Source: Onishia taeanensis (GTDB lineage: Bacteria > Pseudomonadota > Gammaproteobacteria > Pseudomonadales > Halomonadaceae). Taken from it: 64,000 nt of DNA. Location: NCBI RefSeq assembly GCF_900100755.1, contig NZ_FNCI01000001.1, forward strand, positions 372,001 through 436,000, given 5' to 3'. The translations under genes and the position numbers were made by a program. Under the pieces are notes generated by a model. That model searched no databases, was not told where the DNA came from, and worked only from the letters and a program-made list of their open reading frames with translations. Below are positions 57,625-64,000 of the stretch, piece after piece; the first letter of the stretch is position 1; each line of letters starts with the position of its first letter.

Positions 57625-57920
57625 GCGTCTTTGACGACGAGGTCGCGGCGGATCTTCCCGGCATTTTAAGCGATGCCGGGGACCCGGCAGATTATGTTGG
57701 TGATGCGTTCACAGCCGAAGGGATTATGGTTGTGATCGACCGTGACTGGACAGTCTATGACCAAGATCAGCTGCCCATGAGCGTGAACACGATCAGCGTG
57801 ATGTTGGCCGATGTGCCGACCTCAAGCCGCGAAGACACTATCACCATCGGCGAGAAGACCTGGAAGGTGTGGCGCATCCTCGAGGATGACGGGCATGTGC
57901 GGCGCCTAGAGGTCGGCTAA
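57621..57920 (+). CDS. Head-tail attachment protein, gpFII-like
   Basis: A 99-residue protein starting with GTG at 57621, overlapping the previous stop. The segments DWTVYDQDQLPMSVNTISVM and then TIGEKTWKVWRILEDDGHVR follow the gpFII/phage attachment family plan. It should form the interface between portal complex and tail. Confidence 0.75.
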   Translation: MSVFDDEVAADLPGILSDAGDPADYVGDAFTAEGIMVVIDRDWTVYDQDQLPMSVNTISVMLADVPTSSREDTITIGEKTWKVWRILEDDGHVRRLEVG

Positions 57921-57934
57921 CCAAGGGGGGGCCC

Positions 57935-58537
57935 ATGTTGCAGTTTCGCCACGATATTCGCGATCTGCAGCGCCTCAAGGATCGGCATGATCCTGCATTG
58001 GTGGAACGGGCGTTGCGTCGTTCGCTGGACGCCACCAGCCGCAAAGCGGCGACGCATATCTCACGCGACCTGCGCGGCACTTACGCCATCAAGGCCAGGG
58101 ACGTGCAGCGGCGACTGAAAATCGAAAGGGTGCGCCGGGATGCTACGCGGGCCTTGGTCTACGTCGGCCGGCGGTTGCCGCTCGAGCAGTTCAACCCCAA
58201 GCGGCGCTGGGTCAGCGTTGAGCCACGCCGCAAGGTCAAAAGCGGCCCGCGCAAGGGTTCGCTTGCCCGCCGGCGCGGGGCGACGGTTCGGGTTCGCAAG
58301 GATAAGGGCCGTCAGGTCGTGCCGGGCGGTTGGTACGCGAAGGACCACATTCTGAGGCGTGCCGACGCCGACGATAACGCCAGTGATCCGCGCATTCAGT
58401 TCGGCCCCTCAATTCCGGGGATGGTCGCGCATCCTGCAACGATCAACAGCGCTCAAGAGCTGGTGCGCCGAGAGCTGCAGCGCGAGTTCAACGGACGCCT
58501 TGAGCACCTGCTACAGCAGAAAACGGGGCAGAAATGA
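57935..58537 (+). CDS. Minor tail protein Z-like
   Basis: A 200-residue strongly basic protein of the GPZ (PF06763) type: an N-terminal helix (PALVERALRRSLDATSRKAA), then YAIKARDVQRRLKIERV and an Arg/Lys-rich middle. It acts in tail completion in lambda. It overlaps the next gene by 4 nt. Confidence 0.78.
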   Translation: MLQFRHDIRDLQRLKDRHDPALVERALRRSLDATSRKAATHISRDLRGTYAIKARDVQRRLKIERVRRDATRALVYVGRRLPLEQFNPKRRWVSVEPRRKVKSGPRKGSLARRRGATVRVRKDKGRQVVPGGWYAKDHILRRADADDNASDPRIQFGPSIPGMVAHPATINSAQELVRRELQREFNGRLEHLLQQKTGQK

Positions 58538-58944
58538 ACGATCCCGATATTACCCAGCTGCTAATCGGTCGCATCAAGGACCAGTGCCCCGGCTTCGCCA
58601 CCGTAGAGGAAGCCTGGTTTGCCGCGCCGATTGACGATTTCGACGCGGCAACGCCGGCTGTGCTGCCCTACCTCGCTGACGATGGAGCGGCGGGCGAGGT
58701 AGAGACGCTACGACCCAAACAAAAAATCTCGATGACCTATGGCGTGTGGCTGGTGTGTAAGCGTGCCGAGTTCAAGGCCCAGCGACAGGCGCTGCGCGAG
58801 GCGCTTTTCGGTTACGGCTTTAGCGAAATGCACGATCCCATCGCCTACCGGGGAGGCGAGACAACCGACATTCGCGGCGACCTGATCTGGTGGCGGGAGT
58901 TTTGGACGGTCGGCACCTGGTTGAGCAAGTCGCCCAACGCATAA
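58534..58944 (+). CDS. Tail terminator protein (gpU-like)
   Basis: A 136-residue protein with the tail terminator plan: an N-terminal helix (ITQLLIGRIKDQCPGF), strands SMTYGVWLVCK, an AEFKAQRQALREALFG helix, and IRGDLIWWREFWTVG. It should cap the tail tube, as U does. A hairpin with T-run follows. Confidence 0.78.
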   Translation: MNDPDITQLLIGRIKDQCPGFATVEEAWFAAPIDDFDAATPAVLPYLADDGAAGEVETLRPKQKISMTYGVWLVCKRAEFKAQRQALREALFGYGFSEMHDPIAYRGGETTDIRGDLIWWREFWTVGTWLSKSPNA

Positions 58945-58945
58945 C

Positions 58946-58964
58946 CCCCGTTACGCGGGGTTTT
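58946..58964 (+). terminator. Hairpin with T-run after the U-like gene
   Basis: CCCCG pairs with CGGGG around TTACG, followed by TTTT, right after the stop codon of the tail terminator gene. Confidence 0.6.
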
Positions 58965-58982
58965 ATCTCTAAGGAGGATCTG

Positions 58983-59189
58983 ATGGCTACCCGTCAGGGC
59001 GGCGTCTATCGCCGCAAAAATGGCAAGACAGCCCGCGTTGTCGAGCCGGCCGCCGACCAGCGGCTGGGCGCTCATGCTGTGCATCCCATCACAGGGAATG
59101 CCAAGCCGGATTCTGTCAAAGGCGCCGCCACCGGCGGCACTAAATCCACACAGCTAAAGGGTGGTAGCGATGCCGACGCCAATTCTTGA
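58983..59189 (+). CDS. Small phage protein between U- and V-like genes
   Basis: A 68-residue basic protein rich in Gly, Ala and Lys (TRQGGVYRRKNGKTARVVEP), not recognised and apparently disordered. AAGGAGGATCTG gives a strong ribosome site. It overlaps the start of the tail tube gene by 20 nt. Confidence 0.6.
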   Translation: MATRQGGVYRRKNGKTARVVEPAADQRLGAHAVHPITGNAKPDSVKGAATGGTKSTQLKGGSDADANS

Positions 59190-60135
59190 GCGCAAAAAAG
59201 CCGTTGTTGCGGTGATCGAGCCGGCTTATGGGCAGTCGCCGGAAATTGATACCGGCACGCTGATTTTGGCCACCGATTTTTCGGTAACCCGGTACGAAGG
59301 TGATAACGTCGAGCGTCGCCGGATGCGCGATCATTTGGGTGGCTATGCGCAGATCAATACCGGCCCCAATGCTAGCCTAGACATCACCGTGCCCTGGAGC
59401 GGCAGCGGCACGCCGCCCCAGGTCGGCACATCGGTAACGGCCCCGGCGCTCGGCGTATTGCTGCGCGGCTGTAAAATGGCCGAGTTGGAAGACCTCGACA
59501 CTGGCGAGGTGAGCTATGCACCGATCAGCGATGGCGAGGGCGAATCGCTGACATTGTATTATCTGCACGATGGCCAGTTGCAGCGACTGAGCGGCGCGCG
59601 TGGCACGGTAAAGGGGCAGGGGCAAACGGGTAACCTGCCAACAATCACCATGTCATTTACCGGGCTCTACAACCGCCCTGTTACCGCCTCGCCGATCACC
59701 TTGACGGTTAAAAATCAGGCCGATGAAGTGCCGGTCAATTTCCAGAACACCACCAAGTTCTCGGTGCTGGGATATGATGCCATTGGCCAGAATTTCGCGT
59801 TTGACCTGGGCAATACCGTCAGCCATCGCAACCTCGTCAACTATGAGGGGGTGTTGATCACCGACCGGGCCGCGACGGGTACTATCGCGTTTCAAGCGCC
59901 GCGCCTCGCCGATTTCGACGTGTTCGAGAAAATCGAATCGCACCAAGGGGTGACCGCCGGGGCTATCGAATTCACGCACGGCACCACCCCGGGCAACATC
60001 GTGGGCATGCGCACGGTGAATTCGCAGCTGACCGGCTTGAGCGAGCAGGGCGAGGACGAGATTACCCACTACCAAACCAATGCACGCCATCTGCCGAAAA
60101 ATGGCGATGATGAAATGGTGCTTTTCTTCAAATAG
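59170..60135 (+). CDS. Tail tube protein (gpV position)
   Basis: A 321-residue beta-rich protein: KKAVVAVIEPAYGQSP at the start, repeated strands such as LILATDFSVTRYEGDNVERR and TMSFTGLYNRPVTASPIT. This length and pattern fit the phage tail tube family (tube plus Ig-like addition). The start is ATG 59170; a GTG at 59161 is in the same frame. A hairpin (60184-60215) follows. Confidence 0.8.
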   Translation: MPTPILERKKAVVAVIEPAYGQSPEIDTGTLILATDFSVTRYEGDNVERRRMRDHLGGYAQINTGPNASLDITVPWSGSGTPPQVGTSVTAPALGVLLRGCKMAELEDLDTGEVSYAPISDGEGESLTLYYLHDGQLQRLSGARGTVKGQGQTGNLPTITMSFTGLYNRPVTASPITLTVKNQADEVPVNFQNTTKFSVLGYDAIGQNFAFDLGNTVSHRNLVNYEGVLITDRAATGTIAFQAPRLADFDVFEKIESHQGVTAGAIEFTHGTTPGNIVGMRTVNSQLTGLSEQGEDEITHYQTNARHLPKNGDDEMVLFFK

Positions 60136-60183
60136 CCCATTATCGGTAACGCAACAAATAACGCAATAAAGAAATAACGCAAT

Positions 60184-60218
60184 GACGACAGCGCCCGCTT
60201 ATCGCGGGCGTCGTCGTT
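60184..60218 (+). terminator. Long hairpin after the tail tube gene
   Basis: GACGA..CGCCCGC pairs with GCGGGCGTCGTC around TTATC, then GTTTCT. It lies in the gap between the tail tube and tail assembly genes. Confidence 0.6.
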
Positions 60219-60245
60219 TCTGACCTTTAAAAAGGAGCTGAAAAC

Positions 60246-60590
60246 ATGGCCGCATCTTTCAAAATTGGCGTGGCGTCCGTCACTAAAACTATCGATATTC
60301 ACCGTCCTGGCATGGAACCCGAGCAGTTTACGGCCGAAATTCGCGTGCGCTCGCTGGATGATCAAGAGGCACTCGATAAGAAGCTCAAGGCGGCAGAAAC
60401 CCATAACACCAAGCATGTGCGGGAAGACTTGCTGGCCCTGGGCGGCATTGTTGGGGCCGACGACAAACCGGCCGAGAGTTCCAAAGAGCTGCTCGATGCC
60501 GTTTACAAAGACCCCTATGCACACGTCGCCCTGTGCAAAGCCTGGGGCGAGGTGCAGCGGGGCGTGTCGGAGCATGTCGCAAAAAACTAA
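60246..60590 (+). CDS. Tail assembly chaperone G-like (zero frame)
   Basis: A 114-residue protein in the gpG position between tail tube and tape measure genes. It is helical at the C-terminal half (DLLALGGIVGADDKPAESSK, ELLDAVYKD). The last codons before the stop are GCA AAA AAC TAA, which form the slippery heptamer A AAA AAC, so part of the ribosomes should shift -1 into the next frame. AAAAAGGAGCTGAAAAC precedes the ATG. Confidence 0.85.
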   Translation: MAASFKIGVASVTKTIDIHRPGMEPEQFTAEIRVRSLDDQEALDKKLKAAETHNTKHVREDLLALGGIVGADDKPAESSKELLDAVYKDPYAHVALCKAWGEVQRGVSEHVAKN

Positions 60591-60925
60591 ACGACCTCGG
60601 CCGTGCCTGGGCGCGCGGCCGGGGTGGCGCCAAGAATGAGCTAAAAAGCGACCTGGAAGCCTGGGGGGTCGAGGCACCCCAGCGCCTGCAGCAGCCGAGC
60701 CACAACATTATCTGGCCCGAAAACGCCCAGGCGTTCGAGGTGTTTCGCGACTGCGCAAGCCAATGGCGCTATATCACCCCGGTTGGTGCCGCACCGGTGC
60801 CGACCGGCATAGAGCGCACGGCATTGGCCAGCTCAATGCAGATGCTGGGCATAGACGATACCCGCGACACCCTGAAACGGGTGCAGCACATCGAGGCCGG
60901 GGCCTTGGCGGTAATGCGGGAGTGA
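60246..60925 (+). CDS. G-T fusion tail chaperone by -1 frameshift (DUF1799 end)
   Basis: A -1 shift at A AAA AAC (60581-60587) joins the G-like protein to the frame ending at 60925, starting LNDLGRAWARGRGG. The added 112 residues carry a DUF1799-type sequence (FEVFRDCASQWRYITPVGAA, ERTALASSMQMLGI). The fusion of about 226 residues is the gpGT equivalent needed for tail-length control. The second frame has no good start of its own. Confidence 0.8.
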
Positions 60926-61189
60926 TTACAGCGGGTCGTTGGGGTCCAGCCCGCAGCGTTTCAGGTAGCGCCGGCGCTGGGCGTCGGGGCTATTCCACGC
61001 ATCAATCGCGAACAGTGCTGCAATGCTGATAGCTACTCCACCCAGCGCGGCCGCCCAGCCAATCATCGTAAAAATGGCAATGATAACGGCGAGGCTTAAT
61101 AGCGAGCCGATGGCCCGCATCACGCCAGGCATCAAACCGCTGACGATGAGCAACACCACCAGGATGGCGAATAACAGTAGTCCAATCAT
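60926..61189 (-). CDS. Small membrane protein on the minus strand within the tail operon
   Basis: An 87-residue protein with two or three membrane helices (LLLFAILVVLLIVSGLMPGV; LLSLAVIIAIFTMIGW; AALGGVAISIAALFAI) and a basic C-terminus (RRRYLKRCG). It begins and ends exactly between the T-like and H-like genes and is transcribed against them, so it is probably expressed in the lysogen. Superinfection exclusion is a plausible role, not shown. Confidence 0.7.
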   Translation of the reverse strand: MIGLLLFAILVVLLIVSGLMPGVMRAIGSLLSLAVIIAIFTMIGWAAALGGVAISIAALFAIDAWNSPDAQRRRYLKRCGLDPNDPL

Positions 61190-61276
61190 ATTTGTCGTCC
61201 CTGCATTGATTCTTGATTAGCCATTATCAGCATACATCCCGCGCGGCGGGGTGGCATTTCTCAGTCGGGTGATTTT

Positions 61277-64000
61277 ATGGCGAAGCAGTTTAAAACCACG
61301 TTCGTGATCGATGGTGACAGTCGCGGCGCCGTGGCTGCCCAGCGTGACGCTCGCCAGGAAACCGAAGCCCTAAGCCGCGAGATGGCCCTGGCCGAGCAGC
61401 GCGGTCAGGAAATGGCCGCGAGTTTCGAGACGGTAAAAAGCCGCGCCGCTGGATTCGCCACCGTGGTGGGCGCCTCGGCGGTTTCGCTGGGGGCGATTAG
61501 CACCGCGCAGATTCAGGCGACGCAGCAGGCCGGCATTATGGCCGATGCGCTGGGCATGAGCGTGCAGCGCCTGCAGGAATTGCAGTATGCCGCGAAACAA
61601 AAGGGTATCGACGATATTGGCGATACCCTCAAGGACGTTTCGGACAAGATCGGCGACGCCTTTGCTAACGGCGGCGGCGAGGCAATGGATGCCCTCGACA
61701 ACCTCAATTTGTCAGCCGAGCGGCTGATTGAGCTACGCCCCGATGAGCAGTTGCTGGCGATCGCCCAGGGCCTGAAAGACCTGCCAAAGGGTGAGCAGGT
61801 CAACGTGATGGAGTCGTTGGGCAACGATGCCATCAAGCTGCTGCCGCTGCTGGAGGACAACGGCCGGCTGCTCGAGCAGCTGGCCGTGCAGGCGCATGAT
61901 GCCGGCGTCGCGCTTAGCGACGTCGACAACCAGACACTGCTGGCGGCCGGCGATGCGCTGGGAGAAATGCAGGGCTACGCCGAAGGCCTGGCCAATCAGC
62001 TGGCGCTCAAGGTCGCGCCCTCGATTACCGAAACCACCGAGCGTGTCGGTGAGCTGGTCGATGACCTCGGTGGAATGGAAAGCGTGGCCACCGGGCTGAT
62101 CAATACCGCCGGTGGCCTGGCGGCCGTGATGGGTACGAGGTTGGCGGTATCGCTTGCGTCGGCGACAGCGGAAGCGGCGAAGAAAATCGCCGCCGACATC
62201 GCGGCAGCGCGCGCAGAGCTTAGGGTAACCCAGCAAACGGCGCGGCGAGCCGCTGCCGAGCTACAGACAGCGCGCACCTTGCAGGCTCGCGCTGTCGCTG
62301 ATGCCAAAGCCCTCGCCGGCACCAATGCCCACGCCTTGGCGATGGATAACCTGGCGCGGGCCAGCGCGCGCACCACCGCCGCCCAGGCGGCTAACACCCA
62401 GGCGGCCAATGCCCAGGCCGCCGCGATGAAACGGGCCAGCGGCATGGCGCGGGGGCTTTCTGGGGCGATGGCGCTCGTGGGCGGCCCAGCTGGCGCGGCG
62501 ATCCTGGCTGCTGGTGCCCTTTATACCTATCGCGAGGAATTGGGCCTAGTCTCGAAAGAGGCCGTCATAACAACCCAGCGCATCGATAGCCTGACCGATG
62601 CTATCAACCTCAACAACAAATCGGCGGTTGAGGCGGGCATCGTCCAGCTTAGCGCCGAGTATTTCCAGCTCGGCCAGGATGCAGCGGCGGCTCAGGCGCG
62701 CATCGATGAGCTAACGGCGGCCCAGCAGAATGACACGCGCGGGGCGCGTCAGAACCTGCAAAACATGATGCGGCTCGAGGATGCCGAGAACAGTCTCAAG
62801 AGGATACAGGCCGAGCAAAAAGCAGCAGGAGAAGGCGCCGACGAGCTGCGCGAGGTGCTGGCTAGCGTCGGGGATCAGACCGTAAAAACGGCCGATTCGA
62901 CCCGCACCCTGGCGAAAGAATCAGACGAGCAGACGACGGCATTCAGTGACCAAGCCAACGCCGCGCGAAGCCTGGTCGATGAGCTCTACCCCCTGCAAGC
63001 CGCGCAGCGCGAGTATGCCGACGATAAAGCGGCGCTGATTCAGTACGCGCTGCGCGAGGACAAGAGCAACGAGTGGCTGGCCGAGTCGATGCGCCGGCTT
63101 GAGCGGCAGTACAGTAATGCCGGCAGCGCCGCCGAGACCTACGGTCTCGAGGCCGCGCGCGCCGCAGAGGGCACCGAGACCGCGTTTGATGCCACGGTGG
63201 TGGCCATGGAGCGCGGCGTCGAGCGAATGGATGATGCGTTTGTCGATTCGTGGCGCTCGCTGCTCGACGGCTCAGAAAACGCTTTCGACGCTTTTAAGAA
63301 CATCGCGCTGGACACCCTGGCCGAGGTTATCCACGCCTACACCACCCGTCAGATTACCGCCTCGCTCGGCGCCTCGTTCAGCGGCGGCGCGACTGGTGGC
63401 ATGGGTATGGGCAGCCAGGGCGGCGGCTACGGCAGCCTGCTGAGCACCGGCAAGCAACTGTACAACGGATTTTCGAGCGGTTTCGGCAATGTTGCATGGA
63501 CCGGGGCGAGCAATACCGCGTATGCCGGCGGCTGGGCAGGCAGTGCGACTGGCGGCGTTGGTCAGTCGGGCCTGTGGGGCGGCTCAACGTCGAATTTCAG
63601 CGGAATGCAGGGTGTTTACTCTGCTGGCGCTGGGTATATCGGCGGCAAAGCCGGGCAGGCAGTGTGGGGCAGCGATCGCGCTAACTCGAACTATGGGCAG
63701 ATGGCCGGCACCGCCATCGGTACCTATTTCGGCGGCCCCATCGGCGCCGGTATCGGCTCGTTCCTGGGGAGTGGTGTCGATCAACTGTTTGGATCTGGCC
63801 GCAGCTCATATGGCCAGATTGGCCAGGAGCTCAACGCAAAGGTCGACGCTCACGGCGTTTATCGCTATGACCGGCTCGACAAGTACCAGAACTACGCCCG
63901 CGACTCGGCATTTGGCACGATCGGCATCACGAAGAAGCAGAAGACCGACGATGCCGCACTGAAAAAAATGGTCAAGCAGTTCGTCGAGATCGACAACGCT
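61277..64000 (+). CDS. Tape measure protein (lambda gpH-like), 3' end outside window
   Basis: An open frame of 908 codons without a stop to the window end. It starts with MAKQFKTTFVIDGDSRGAVA and is very rich in Ala with long helices, typical of tail length tape measure proteins. A hydrophobic segment (SGAMALVGGPAGAAILAAGA) occurs near residue 395, and a Gly/Ser-rich lambda-tail C-like stretch with YDRLDKYQNYARDSAFG lies at the end. In lambda the H product is cleaved at the C-terminus. Confidence 0.9.
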   Translation, partial: MAKQFKTTFVIDGDSRGAVAAQRDARQETEALSREMALAEQRGQEMAASFETVKSRAAGFATVVGASAVSLGAISTAQIQATQQAGIMADALGMSVQRLQELQYAAKQKGIDDIGDTLKDVSDKIGDAFANGGGEAMDALDNLNLSAERLIELRPDEQLLAIAQGLKDLPKGEQVNVMESLGNDAIKLLPLLEDNGRLLEQLAVQAHDAGVALSDVDNQTLLAAGDALGEMQGYAEGLANQLALKVAPSITETTERVGELVDDLGGMESVATGLINTAGGLAAVMGTRLAVSLASATAEAAKKIAADIAAARAELRVTQQTARRAAAELQTARTLQARAVADAKALAGTNAHALAMDNLARASARTTAAQAANTQAANAQAAAMKRASGMARGLSGAMALVGGPAGAAILAAGALYTYREELGLVSKEAVITTQRIDSLTDAINLNNKSAVEAGIVQLSAEYFQLGQDAAAAQARIDELTAAQQNDTRGARQNLQNMMRLEDAENSLKRIQAEQKAAGEGADELREVLASVGDQTVKTADSTRTLAKESDEQTTAFSDQANAARSLVDELYPLQAAQREYADDKAALIQYALREDKSNEWLAESMRRLERQYSNAGSAAETYGLEAARAAEGTETAFDATVVAMERGVERMDDAFVDSWRSLLDGSENAFDAFKNIALDTLAEVIHAYTTRQITASLGASFSGGATGGMGMGSQGGGYGSLLSTGKQLYNGFSSGFGNVAWTGASNTAYAGGWAGSATGGVGQSGLWGGSTSNFSGMQGVYSAGAGYIGGKAGQAVWGSDRANSNYGQMAGTAIGTYFGGPIGAGIGSFLGSGVDQLFGSGRSSYGQIGQELNAKVDAHGVYRYDRLDKYQNYARDSAFGTIGITKKQKTDDAALKKMVKQFVEIDNA

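Noticed and set aside
1-64000. CRISPR arrays, insertion sequences and rRNA genes
   Set aside because: No regularly spaced repeats, no transposase genes and no rRNA sequence were seen.

Overview
The window looks like the chromosome of a halophilic gammaproteobacterium of the Halomonas type, with part of a lambda-like prophage. The inference rests on GC-rich core genes, acidic proteins, proline uptake and catabolism (putP/putA), paired OmpW porins and an imelysin/di-haem iron-linked operon. No 16S gene is present, so the genus is a guess.

Positions 1-13.8 kb are ordinary core genes: the end of an amino-acid ABC transporter operon, small conserved genes, ompW / brnQ / ompW, a YbgE-like protein, putP, putA and an AraC regulator. 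Positions 17.6-22.6 kb hold a four-gene minus-strand operon (imelysin, DUF1111 di-haem protein, imelysin, DUF1513) of the type linked to iron acquisition. Two accessory stretches interrupt the core. The first (13.8-17.6 kb) has a NinI-type phosphatase, a KTSC-like protein, an AT-rich PUA/EVE-like protein, a broken transglutaminase and a GNAT. The second (22.6-25.1 kb) has an FRG-domain gene, an attC-like site and a small P-loop kinase.

From a tRNA-Gly(CCC) at 25.13-25.21 kb to the end of the window runs a prophage whose right end is not included. Leftward genes cover integrase, DUF4224, a DnaJ-type zinc protein, a dATP/dGTP pyrophosphohydrolase, RdgC, small unknowns, a decayed HigBA module, a RelE-type toxin-antitoxin pair and a CI/LexA-like repressor. 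Rightward genes start with a Cro/YdaS-like protein and continue through O- and P-like replication proteins (iterons lie inside the O-like gene), a NinI-type phosphatase, a VRR-NUC nuclease and a Q-position gene. Then come cargo genes, holin / endolysin / Rz, a Dam-type methylase, an Rz1-like lipoprotein, and a morphogenesis operon in lambda order Nu1-A-W-B-C/Nu3-D-E-FI-FII-Z-U-V-G/T-H, with H cut by the window end.

The main unusual structure is a set of two dispersed non-coding elements. Element X (three copies: 14.54, 22.88 and 43.47 kb) is a roughly 120-145 bp structured sequence; in the prophage it directly follows a duplicated 3' end of the Q-position gene. Element R (three copies: 24.75, 45.83 and 46.10 kb) consists of a terminator-like hairpin followed by a degenerate initiator-tRNA-like cloverleaf with a CAU anticodon. 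Accessory, defence-like genes lie between X and R: a restriction-nuclease/STAND NTPase (just before X3), a DUF4145 protein and a HEPN-motif protein in the prophage, and the FRG and kinase genes in the chromosomal copy. This is the Q-to-lysis interval where Shiga-toxin phages carry stx and tRNA genes. I infer an exchangeable late-promoter cargo locus, with two remnants outside the present prophage.
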